From assembly GCA_049511115.1 (NCBI GenBank), contig JBEKYH010000254.1:1-10638 (forward strand): 10,638 nt of DNA. Direction: 5' to 3'. The notes under the pieces were generated by a model, which was not told where the DNA came from, ran no database searches, and worked only from the letters and a program-made list of their open reading frames with translations. The first letter of the stretch is position 1. Each line of letters opens with the position of its first letter. Source of the DNA: JBEKYH01 sp049511115. Lineage in GTDB: Bacteria > Planctomycetota > Phycisphaerae > Tepidisphaerales > Tepidisphaeraceae. The translations under genes were made by a program, and so were the position numbers. Shown piece by piece: positions 4,382-10,638 of this stretch.

Positions 4382-7171
4382 TCATTTCACTTCCTGCCAG
4401 TTCTTCCCCCACCCAACGTCCACGCGAAGGGGAACCGCCAATTTCATGGCCCCCACCATTTCCTGGCGGACCATCTCCGCTTCTTCCTTCACTAAATCCG
4501 ACGGCGTCTCAAAGACCAGTTCATCGTGCACCTGCAGGAGCATCTTGCTCGGATGATTCTCCGCCTTCAGCCGGCGGTGCACATTCAGCATGGCCCGCTT
4601 GATCAGATCAGCCGCCGACCCCTGCACGACGCTGTTGATCGCCTGCCGCTCCCCCTGGTTGCGGAGATTCAGCACGCCGCTGCTGATGTCCGGAATCGGC
4701 CGCCGCCGTCCGAGAATGGTCTCCACGTATCCCTTGGCCTGCGCATCCATGACGCACTTCTGGAAAAACTTCGCGATCGACGGAAACCGCTGGTGATACG
4801 CCTTAATCAATGCATCCGCGGATTGCACAGTCAGCCCCTCAATTCGCCACGACAGGCCATAGGCGCTGACGCCATAGATTATGCCAAAGTTAATCACCTT
4901 CGCCTGGGCGCGCTGGTCTTTGGTCACATCCTCAAGCCGCACGCCGAAAACTTCCGCCGCGACGGCGCGATGAACATCCTCATCGTTCTCAAACGCCCGC
5001 ATCAGCGCCGGCTCACGCGTGAAATGCGCCAGCAGCCGCAATTCAATCTGGCTGTAATCCGCCGTGAGCAAAACATTCCGCTCGCGATCGCCCGGCACAA
5101 ACGCCAGCCGGATGCGCCGCCCCTCGTCGCTGCGAATGGGAATGTTCTGCAAATTCGGTTCGCTGCAACTCAGCCGCCCCGTCTCCGCGCCGATCTGGTT
5201 GAAACTCGCATGAATGCGCCCCGTCGCCGGATTGACGTAGTCCGTCAACTTGTCGAGGTAGGTGTTTTTCAGTTTCACCAACGCGCGATAGTCCTGCACC
5301 AATTTCGGCGCCGGGTGTAAATGGGAAATTTTATCCAGCGCCTCAACGTCCGTGCTCGGCCCCGTCTTATTGCGCTTGGGGACCGGCAGCTTCAGCCGCT
5401 GATAAAGAATCTCCGCCAGTTGCTTCGGCGAATCGCAGTTAAACTCCACTCCCGCGGCCTCGCAGATCTTTTGGCGCAATTCCTCCACGCGCTCCCCAAG
5501 GACCATGCTCTGCTCGCGCAGGATCGAGGGATCAACGGCAATTCCGTTAAACTCCATCTCCGACAGCACCTCAATCAGCGGCGTTTCCAGGTCGTCGGCC
5601 AGTGCCAAAAGCTGCGGAACCTCCCTCAGTTTGCCCTCGAACATCTCCGCCAGCCGCCAGGCGATGTCGGCATCCTCGGCGGCGTACGTGCCGACCTTTT
5701 CAATATCCACCTGGGCCATCGAAATGGAATGGACGCCCTTGCCGATCAGGTCGGACGTGGGAATCTTCCTGAATTGCAGCAGATCAAGGGCCAGCCGGTC
5801 GATCCCGTATTGCATCCGCCCCGCATCGAGCAAAAACGCCGCGATCATGCTGTCCAGCGCCACGCCGCGCACCTCAATCCCCGCCTGGCGCATCACGGAA
5901 ATGTCGTATTTAATGTTGTGCCCGACTTTTTTGATATTCGCGTCTTCCAGGATCGGCTTGATTAACCGCAGCACTTCTTCAGGTGCCAGATGAACTGAAC
6001 CCGTCGGCCCGCGCACAGGAACATAAAACCCCCGGCGCGGCTGCCAACTGAAACTCATCCCCACCAATTTCGACGCCCGCGCCCCCAGCGCGTCGGTCTC
6101 GGTGTCAAACGCAAAACGCCCCTGCCGCTTCAATTCCGCCAGAAAATCAGCGAATTCCGCATGACTTCGCACGATCGTGTACGAGCAATCCGCCGCCGTC
6201 TCATAGTGAATTTCTTGCGTCGTCGTGGAGGGCGCTGACCCAAACAATTGCTCATCAAACCGCTCGCCGGCGGCTGGCTTCACCGTATTCGCCGCGGCTG
6301 CCGACGCTTCATTCGCCAGCGCTTCGCGCCGCTGCAACAGGGCATGAAATCCCAGATTCACCAGATGCGGCCGCAGCGCCTTATCCAGAACCCCATTGAA
6401 CTTGCACGCCTGCGGGTCCCAGTTCATCACCAGATCTCGCCGCAACGTCACCAGTTTGCGGCTCTGCTCCAGCAGATGCTGGTTTTCTGTGAGATTGCGC
6501 TTTACGGCGGGTTTCAATTCATCCAGATGCGCCAGAACCCCGGCCACCGATCCATATTGTCCAATCAGCTTGGCCGCGGTTTTCTCGCCGATCCCGGGAA
6601 TCCCCGGCACGTTGTCCGTGGCATCGCCGATGAGGGTCTGAATCTCAATCGCCTGCGCCGGGGTGTATCCGAATTTCGACTGAATCGCCGCCGCGTCGGT
6701 GAACACGTCGGCGTAGATGTCGTACATCCGCGTGTGATCATCCACGAGCTGCCGCAGGTCTTTGTCGTTGGAGACGATGATCGTGTCGAAATCCCCGCCT
6801 TTAAGCTGCTGAGCCATCGTCGCGATCACATCGTCCGCCTCATGCCCGGGCAGATGAAAAATCGGTATCCCCAGGTCGCGCACGATCTGCAGAATCCGCT
6901 GCTCCTGCGGCTTAAAATCCGCCGGCGGCGACTGCCGATTGGCCTTGTAATTGGGATCAATCTGCCGCCGCTCCAATTCCTCATCCGACCCGTCGATGGT
7001 CATTGCCAGGTAATCCGGCTTGCGATCTTCGATCAGCTTGAGCAGCCGCTGGAGAAAAACGTACGTCGCCTTGGTCGGCTCTCCCGAGGGGCTGGTCAGA
7101 TCGCGAAACGGCGCGAAGTACGCGCGATAAATCTGGGCATGGCCGTCGATGATGTAAAAGGTCTTGGGCAC
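4382..7171 (-). CDS. polA: DNA polymerase I (5' nuclease, proofreading exonuclease and polymerase)
   Basis: Pol I removes RNA primers, fills gaps and repairs DNA. From the GTG at 7171 the product has 929 residues, nearly the length of the E. coli enzyme. The 5'-nuclease domain (about 1-290) opens with TFYIIDGHAQIYRAYFAPFR and contains SNDKDLRQLVDD and GIPGIGEKTAAKLI. The exonuclease domain (about 325-520) keeps all three catalytic motifs: DTE at 356-358, NIKYD ending at D423, and Y496-A-A-E-D500, so proofreading should work. The polymerase domain has motif A TADYSQIELR with D705, motif B R754...KVINFGIIYG, and motif C QVHDELVFE with D883. F762 and Y766 match E. coli positions. The frame is open to an ATG at 7294, but those 41 residues are encoded by the palindrome (7186-7354) and do not resemble Pol I, so GTG 7171 is preferred. 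Confidence 0.95.
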   Translation of the reverse strand: MPKTFYIIDGHAQIYRAYFAPFRDLTSPSGEPTKATYVFLQRLLKLIEDRKPDYLAMTIDGSDEELERRQIDPNYKANRQSPPADFKPQEQRILQIVRDLGIPIFHLPGHEADDVIATMAQQLKGGDFDTIIVSNDKDLRQLVDDHTRMYDIYADVFTDAAAIQSKFGYTPAQAIEIQTLIGDATDNVPGIPGIGEKTAAKLIGQYGSVAGVLAHLDELKPAVKRNLTENQHLLEQSRKLVTLRRDLVMNWDPQACKFNGVLDKALRPHLVNLGFHALLQRREALANEASAAAANTVKPAAGERFDEQLFGSAPSTTTQEIHYETAADCSYTIVRSHAEFADFLAELKRQGRFAFDTETDALGARASKLVGMSFSWQPRRGFYVPVRGPTGSVHLAPEEVLRLIKPILEDANIKKVGHNIKYDISVMRQAGIEVRGVALDSMIAAFLLDAGRMQYGIDRLALDLLQFRKIPTSDLIGKGVHSISMAQVDIEKVGTYAAEDADIAWRLAEMFEGKLREVPQLLALADDLETPLIEVLSEMEFNGIAVDPSILREQSMVLGERVEELRQKICEAAGVEFNCDSPKQLAEILYQRLKLPVPKRNKTGPSTDVEALDKISHLHPAPKLVQDYRALVKLKNTYLDKLTDYVNPATGRIHASFNQIGAETGRLSCSEPNLQNIPIRSDEGRRIRLAFVPGDRERNVLLTADYSQIELRLLAHFTREPALMRAFENDEDVHRAVAAEVFGVRLEDVTKDQRAQAKVINFGIIYGVSAYGLSWRIEGLTVQSADALIKAYHQRFPSIAKFFQKCVMDAQAKGYVETILGRRRPIPDISSGVLNLRNQGERQAINSVVQGSAADLIKRAMLNVHRRLKAENHPSKMLLQVHDELVFETPSDLVKEEAEMVRQEMVGAMKLAVPLRVDVGWGKNWQEVK

Positions 7172-7185
7172 GAGCTGCAACAATC

Positions 7186-7354
7186 TTAACAGCCTGTGGC
7201 AAAAGTCCCGCGCGGTCAGGCGAAGTGGATTTCGGCCGCGGGCGAGGCGTGACGACGAGTCGTATTCGTAAGGATATACGGCGAGGAGGAGCAACGCAGC
7301 ACGCGGCCGAAAGACACGAGCATGACCCGCGCGACTTTTGCCACAGGCTGTAAA
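7186..7354. repeat. Large nested palindrome filling the polA-aat divergent gap
   Basis: The 22 nt at 7186-7207 match the reverse complement of 7333-7354 with one mismatch; 19 of these (7189-7207 with 7333-7351) are perfect. The pairing continues with a one-base indel to 7218 and 7323. A second, inner pair is perfect over 11 nt: TTTCGGCCGCG (7230-7240) and CGCGGCCGAAA (7302-7312). Near the centre are ACGAC-GA-GTCGT (7252-7263) and CGTAT (7261-7265) with ATACG (7276-7280). The whole could fold into one long interrupted hairpin. It leaves only 14 nt to the polA GTG and 7 nt to the aat ATG, so the promoters of both genes must lie within it or be supplied by it. I see no good sigma70 match in it. 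It looks like an inserted miniature inverted-repeat or REP-type element. Confidence 0.65.
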
Positions 7355-7361
7355 CGGACCA

Positions 7362-7967
7362 ATGGGACAAACGCCCGCCTCACTTGACCCGCAGACGCTC
7401 CTGGCGGCCTACGCGCAAGGCGCGTTTCCCATGGCCGATCGCGACGGGCGGATTTCCTGGTACACGGCCGACCCGCGCGGCGTCCTGCCCCTGGAATCCT
7501 TCCATGTCCCGCGCACACTGCGGCAGGTGGTGCGCAAGCCCCCCGAGAGCGGCGGATTTCTCGTGCGCATCGATCACGACTTCGAGGCCGCCATGCGCGG
7601 CTGCATGGAAGCCCGCTCCGACGGTACCTGGATCAATGAAGACTTGATCGCCGCCTACGTGCGCCTGCATCGACTGGGGTTCGCGCATAGTGTCGAGTGC
7701 TACCGCGACGGCCAACTCGCCGGCGGTCTCTACGGCGTGAGCCTCGGCGGCGCGTTCTTCGGCGAAAGCATGTTTCATCGCGTCAAGGACGCCAGCAAAG
7801 TGGCCCTCGTTCACCTCGTGGATCGCCTCTCACGCCGCGATTATGAATTGCTCGATACCCAGGCCGTCACCGAACATCTCCGCCGCTTCGGATGCGTCGA
7901 GATTCCCGCCGCCCAATACCTGGCCAAGCTACAATCGGCCATTCGCCTCACCAGAACCTTCGCGTAG
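7362..7967 (+). CDS. aat: Leucyl/phenylalanyl-tRNA--protein transferase
   Basis: Aat transfers Leu or Phe from its tRNA to proteins with N-terminal Arg or Lys, marking them for ClpS/ClpAP degradation in the cytoplasm. The 201-residue product is somewhat shorter than the E. coli enzyme (about 234), as is usual outside proteobacteria. It carries the family blocks: LLAAYAQGAFPMAD, ISWYTADPRGVLPLESFHVP with RTLR, DGTWINEDLIAAYVRLHRLG then AHSVECYRDGQLAGGLYGV, the hallmark FFGESMFHR followed by DASKVALVHLVD, and LLDTQAVTEHLRRFGCVEIP. The start is the ATG at 7362. A TTG at 7338 in the same frame lies inside the palindrome arm and would add residues not typical of the family. The Shine-Dalgarno is weak (GGA at 7356-7358). 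It converges on clpS, which reads the degrons Aat makes. Confidence 0.94.
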   Translation: MGQTPASLDPQTLLAAYAQGAFPMADRDGRISWYTADPRGVLPLESFHVPRTLRQVVRKPPESGGFLVRIDHDFEAAMRGCMEARSDGTWINEDLIAAYVRLHRLGFAHSVECYRDGQLAGGLYGVSLGGAFFGESMFHRVKDASKVALVHLVDRLSRRDYELLDTQAVTEHLRRFGCVEIPAAQYLAKLQSAIRLTRTFA

Positions 7968-7977
7968 CATCCTGCTT

Positions 7978-8096
7978 CCTCTCCCTGTACGCAGGGAGAG
8001 GATTGAGGTGAGGGTTCTTCGGACGTGCCAATGTGTGGCGCCGAACAAAAAAACCGCGGCCCTCACCCTAACTCTCTCCCTGCCTACGGGGAGAGG
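7978..8096. repeat. Inverted-repeat element filling the aat-clpS convergent gap
   Basis: The 37 nt at 7978-8014 and the reverse complement of 8060-8096 match at about 31 of 37 positions. The left arm contains a perfect 10-bp stem, CCTCTCCCTG (7978-7987) with CAGGGAGAGG (7992-8001), and a TACG loop. The right arm contains CTCTCCC (8074-8080) with GGGAGAG (8089-8095). The 45-nt centre has a smaller TTCGG...CCGAA pairing. The CCCTCACCC...CTCTCCC core resembles a family I recall as widespread in bacterial intergenic regions. The element begins 10 nt after the aat stop and ends 11 nt from the clpS stop, a good position for a two-way transcript end. Neither stem has a T-run after it. Confidence 0.65.
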
Positions 8097-8107
8097 GGAC
8101 CAGAGGC

Positions 8108-8467
8108 TTATTTCTCCGGCTCAATCGTGACTGTCAGCCCCTTGCTCGTAAATTGATCCTTGTACAGTTCCGCCAGTTCCTGGTGCGTGGTCAGCAGCAG
8201 CGCGACGCCCGTCTTGTGCGCCTCCAGCGTGCGCAGCACGGCCTCTTCCTTTTGCAGGCGCGTCAACTCCATGATGGTGACTACGACGAACATCATGTCA
8301 TTTTTGTCGTCGTTATGAAGCAACACCCGCCATTGCGGCATCAACCCCGGGGGACGTTTCTTGGGGCTGGGCTTTTTCTTTTCTTTTTCCTTGGGCTTTG
8401 CCGGCGGCGCGGCCGTTGCCGTTCCGGCGCCACCTTCATCACTCTTTTCCTTTTCTGACTCTGCCAT
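8108..8467 (-). CDS. clpS: ClpS, N-degron adaptor of the Clp protease
   Basis: ClpS binds proteins with N-terminal Leu, Phe, Tyr or Trp and delivers them to the ClpA (or ClpC) unfoldase for degradation by ClpP. The adaptor core starts near residue 45 with QWRVLLHNDDKNDMMFVVV. The NDD (52-54) is the substrate amino-group-binding motif, and LRTLEAHKTGVALL contains the conserved histidine (H84). The C-terminal strand GLTVTIEPE is present. At 119 residues it is slightly long because of a 40-residue, Lys/Pro/Glu-rich, probably disordered N-terminal extension. The ATG at 8467 is preceded by GAGGAG 10 nt upstream (8483-8478), one of the clearest ribosome sites here. The frame is open to 8566 but has no comparable site there. 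It is divergent from anmK and convergent with aat; clpA is not in the window. Confidence 0.92.
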   Translation of the reverse strand: MAESEKEKSDEGGAGTATAAPPAKPKEKEKKKPSPKKRPPGLMPQWRVLLHNDDKNDMMFVVVTIMELTRLQKEEAVLRTLEAHKTGVALLLTTHQELAELYKDQFTSKGLTVTIEPEK

Positions 8468-8498
8468 GCCCTTTGAACTCCTCAAATACGTTCCTTCG

Positions 8499-8504
8499 AT
8501 TATA
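8499..8504 (-). promoter_or_regulatory. Candidate -10 box for clpS (possibly shared divergent promoter)
   Basis: A perfect TATAAT lies on the minus strand at 8504-8499, in the clpS-anmK divergent gap. It would start transcription near 8492, about 25 nt before the clpS ATG and just ahead of its GAGGAG. No good -35 lies 16-18 bp upstream. On the plus strand the overlapping hexamer TATACT (8501-8506) could serve anmK with a leader of about 75 nt, but its nearest TTGAAC (8473-8478) is 22 bp away, too far for a normal promoter. Confidence 0.35.
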
Positions 8505-8587
8505 CTGATCGGCCAACCAACCCGCATCCGCGCCTTTCCGGGCGAGGATAAATTCTCTCTGCGCAAAGGTTTTGTCAGGTGGATTCT

Positions 8588-9721
8588 ATGCCGGAATCGG
8601 ATCGGTTCATTATCGGCGCCATGAGCGGCACCAGCATCGACGGCGTCGATGTGGCCCTCGTTCGCGTCAGCGGGCGCGGCCCGGAGATGCGCGCCGCGCT
8701 AATTGCCACACACCATCGCCCTTACGATCCCCTCTTGCGCCGCGCCATCGTTGATTTACGCACCACTGGCGCCGGCACACTGCCCGATGTCGCCTGGATT
8801 AACCGCGAAGTTTCCCTCTTTCACGCCGCGGCCGTCAACGAATTGCTCATCTCCGGTTCGATGTCCGCAGCCAACGTCGCGGCAATCGCGGCTCACGGCC
8901 AGACCGTCTTTCACGATCCCCCCAACACCCTACAATGGCTCGACCCCGCCCTGATCGCCTCGGAAACCGGCTGCTGCGTAGTCAGCGATTTTCGCCGCGC
9001 CGATTGCGCCGCCGGCGGCCAGGGCGCGCCGCTGGTTCCGTTCGCCGATTACTGCCTGTTTCGCCACCGCGAAAAAAACCGCGTTCTCTTGAATATCGGC
9101 GGCATTGCCAATGTGACTTTTCTGCCGGCCGGAGCCGCACTCGATCAACTCATCGCCTTCGACACCGGTCCGGGCAACTGCATCAGCGATCATCTCGTGC
9201 GGCTGTACGATCCGTCCGGATGCGGCTACGACGATGGCGGCCAGCGAGCCCACTCCGGCATGCCGATTTATCCCCTCGTAAACGCCATACTGGCCAATCC
9301 GTATTTCTCGCAGCCGCCGCCCAAAAGCACCGACGGCCCGGCCATGATCAAACTCTTCACCGACTCCCTCGCTGAACTCGGCCGGCGCTATCCGCCGGAA
9401 TATCTGCTGCGAACCGCCTGTCTCGTGACGGCCGACACCATCCTCCAGGCCATTCGCCAATTCCTCTCCCCCTTTCCCGACGAGATCATCGTCAGCGGCG
9501 GCGGTGTGCGAAACCAGACGCTCATGTCGCTGCTAAAACAGCCGCTGGGAGAATGCGCCGTGATGACCACCGACGACCTGGGCGTGCCCGCCGGCGCCAA
9601 GGAGGCCATTGCGTTCGCCCTGCTCGGAGCGGCCACGCTGGATAACCTCCCATCCAATGTTCCATCGGCCACCGGTGCGCGGCGGCCAGTCGTCCTTGGT
9701 TCGATCACGCCCAAACCGTGA
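8588..9721 (+). CDS. anmK: Anhydro-N-acetylmuramic acid kinase
   Basis: AnmK opens the anhydro ring of 1,6-anhydro-MurNAc, released during peptidoglycan turnover, and phosphorylates it with ATP to MurNAc-6-phosphate in the cytoplasm. The 377-residue product has the full set of family motifs: FIIGAMSGTSIDGVDVALV at the N-terminus, AAHGQTVFHDP, the DFRRADCAAGGQGAPLVPFA segment with the catalytic aspartate region, NIGGIANVT, FDTGPGNCISD, and near the C-terminus EIIVSGGGVRNQTL and GVPAGAKEAIAFALLG. Length and motif order are normal. The ATG at 8588 is favoured because AGGTGG (8577-8582) lies 5 nt upstream; a GTG at 8579 would fall within that site. The gene is followed immediately by murQ, which uses its product, so the two are almost certainly one transcript. 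Confidence 0.95.
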   Translation: MPESDRFIIGAMSGTSIDGVDVALVRVSGRGPEMRAALIATHHRPYDPLLRRAIVDLRTTGAGTLPDVAWINREVSLFHAAAVNELLISGSMSAANVAAIAAHGQTVFHDPPNTLQWLDPALIASETGCCVVSDFRRADCAAGGQGAPLVPFADYCLFRHREKNRVLLNIGGIANVTFLPAGAALDQLIAFDTGPGNCISDHLVRLYDPSGCGYDDGGQRAHSGMPIYPLVNAILANPYFSQPPPKSTDGPAMIKLFTDSLAELGRRYPPEYLLRTACLVTADTILQAIRQFLSPFPDEIIVSGGGVRNQTLMSLLKQPLGECAVMTTDDLGVPAGAKEAIAFALLGAATLDNLPSNVPSATGARRPVVLGSITPKP

Positions 9722-9776
9722 TATGCTGTGCGCCACGGATGACGCTCAAATCCAACCGCCACAGAGTGAATCACCG

Positions 9777-10638
9777 ATGGAAGATCGCTCCCAACTTCTC
9801 ACCGAGCAGCGCTTGCCCGAGTCAATGGCCCTGGATGCCATGAGCACGCTGGAGGCAATCGAACTGATGAATCGCGCCGACGCGGCAGCAGTGTCGGCTG
9901 TCGCCGCAGAACGGCGCGCCGTGGCCCGGGCCATTGAATTAGTGACTGATTCCCTCCGGCGCGGCGGCCGATTGGTTTACTTCGGCGCCGGCACCAGCGG
10001 CCGCCTCGGCGTGCTGGACGCCGCCGAATGCCCCCCCACTTTTCGCAGCGATCCGCGCCAAATCCGCGCGGTCATCGCCGGCGGCGACGGCGCCATGTTC
10101 AAGGCCGTCGAGGGCGCCGAGGACAGCGAAGCCGGCGGCGAAAAAGCCGTGGACGACTTGGAATTAGCCGCAAACGATGTCGCCATGGGCATCGCCGCCG
10201 GCGGCACCACGCCCTTCGTGCGCGGCGTCCTTCGCAAAGCGCGCCAGCGCGGCGCGGCAACGATCTTCCTCTGCTGCGTGCAACCCGTCGAGGGTGAGCC
10301 GCCGGCCGATGTGGTCATTCGCCCCCTCACCGGCCCCGAAGTGCTCACCGGCTCCACGCGCCTCAAGGCCGGCACCGCCACCAAGCTGGTGTTGAATCAG
10401 ATCACCACCCTATCCATGGTTCGCCTGGGCAAAGTGCACGAAAACCTGATGGTGGACCTGCGGGCGACCAATGAAAAACTCTGGGATCGGGGAGCGAGAA
10501 TCGTTGCAATATTGACCGGCCTGGATCGCGCACAATCGCTCGAATTGCTGAAGAAAGCCGACGGACAGGTCAAAGTCGCCGGGGTGATGGGAATGCGCGA
10601 TCTGGGGGCGGCGGATGCAGCAGAGTTGCTGCGAAAAA
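9777..10638 (+). CDS. murQ: N-acetylmuramic acid 6-phosphate etherase (3' end outside window)
   Basis: MurQ splits the lactyl ether of MurNAc-6-phosphate into GlcNAc-6-phosphate and D-lactate, feeding recycled cell-wall sugar back to metabolism. The 287 visible residues match the SIS-fold family: LTEQRLPESMALDAMSTLEA at the start, then LVYFGAGTSGRLGVLDAAEC (67-86, with E84) and PPTF, VEGAED with E115, GPEVLTGSTRLKAGTATKLV, then GKVHENLMVDLRATNEKL. E84 and E115 sit in the motifs of the catalytic glutamates known from E. coli MurQ. One loop, normally GIAASGRTPY, reads GIAAGGTTPF here (139-147). The frame is also open to an ATG at 9723, 1 bp after the anmK stop; that adds 18 residues unlike the family, so 9777 is preferred, although neither start has a clear Shine-Dalgarno. 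No stop codon occurs before the window ends. Confidence 0.95.
   Translation, partial: MEDRSQLLTEQRLPESMALDAMSTLEAIELMNRADAAAVSAVAAERRAVARAIELVTDSLRRGGRLVYFGAGTSGRLGVLDAAECPPTFRSDPRQIRAVIAGGDGAMFKAVEGAEDSEAGGEKAVDDLELAANDVAMGIAAGGTTPFVRGVLRKARQRGAATIFLCCVQPVEGEPPADVVIRPLTGPEVLTGSTRLKAGTATKLVLNQITTLSMVRLGKVHENLMVDLRATNEKLWDRGARIVAILTGLDRAQSLELLKKADGQVKVAGVMGMRDLGAADAAELLRK

Noticed and set aside
4526..7189. Long plus-strand open frames opposite polA (about 4526-5320, 5321-5965 and 6248-7189)
   Set aside because: They are antisense to a complete, well-conserved polA. Their products are Arg/His/Gln-rich with no domain, typical of shadows in GC-rich genes.
7172..7294. N-terminal extension of polA to the ATG at 7294
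   Set aside because: These codons lie in the palindromic element and do not resemble Pol I. Numbering from GTG 7171 puts catalytic residues at or within one position of E. coli positions.
7338..7361. TTG start for aat at 7338
   Set aside because: It lies inside the right palindrome arm. The ATG at 7362 gives the expected N-terminus directly before the LLAAYAQGAFP block.
1..10638. tRNA or rRNA genes
   Set aside because: I saw no CCA-ended cloverleaf, TTCRANNY T-loop in context or conserved rRNA segment in the gaps. The gaps are short and accounted for by repeats or promoters.

Overview
The window is a gene-dense, GC-rich bacterial chromosome segment made almost entirely of housekeeping genes. 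The best guess for the source is a planctomycete or a close relative. This is an inference from the style of the genes: an S9 protein with a long Ala/Pro-rich N-terminus, a Pol I that begins at a GTG with the peptide (M)PKTFYIIDGHAQIYRAYFAP, weak Shine-Dalgarno sequences, and large palindromic repeats packed into the gaps. No 16S rRNA or other decisive marker is present.

Layout from left to right. A truncated ABC-transporter ATPase gene leaves the left edge on the minus strand. Divergent from it is a small gene for a three-helix membrane protein. After a gap holding a purine-rich repeat remnant come a good promoter and a GC-rich leader hairpin, then the ribosomal operon rplM-rpsI followed by a small cysteine-containing alpha/beta protein of unknown function. 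A gap of about 300 bp (2023-2320) is filled with hairpins and a pair of inverted 35-nt repeats. On the minus strand lies a fused CobA-HemD protein (siroheme/cobalamin branch of tetrapyrrole synthesis). Divergent from it is a PilZ-domain protein with an intact c-di-GMP motif. It converges on the minus-strand polA, a full Pol I with flap nuclease, intact proofreading and polymerase domains. A large palindrome, about 170 bp, fills the polA-aat gap. aat (+) and clpS (-) converge on a second inverted-repeat element that fills their gap. anmK and murQ (+; murQ runs off the right edge) form a peptidoglycan-recycling pair.

Two functional groupings stand out. Aat attaches Leu or Phe to proteins with N-terminal Arg or Lys, and ClpS hands such N-degron proteins to the Clp protease, so a writer and a reader of the N-degron pathway are neighbours. 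AnmK phosphorylates 1,6-anhydro-MurNAc to MurNAc-6-phosphate, and MurQ cleaves that to GlcNAc-6-phosphate and D-lactate, so the last two genes perform consecutive steps.

I found no CRISPR array, tRNA, rRNA, transposase, phage gene or evident defence or biosynthetic island, and nothing I would call a new system. The least explained material is the non-coding palindromic DNA and the two small uncharacterised proteins.
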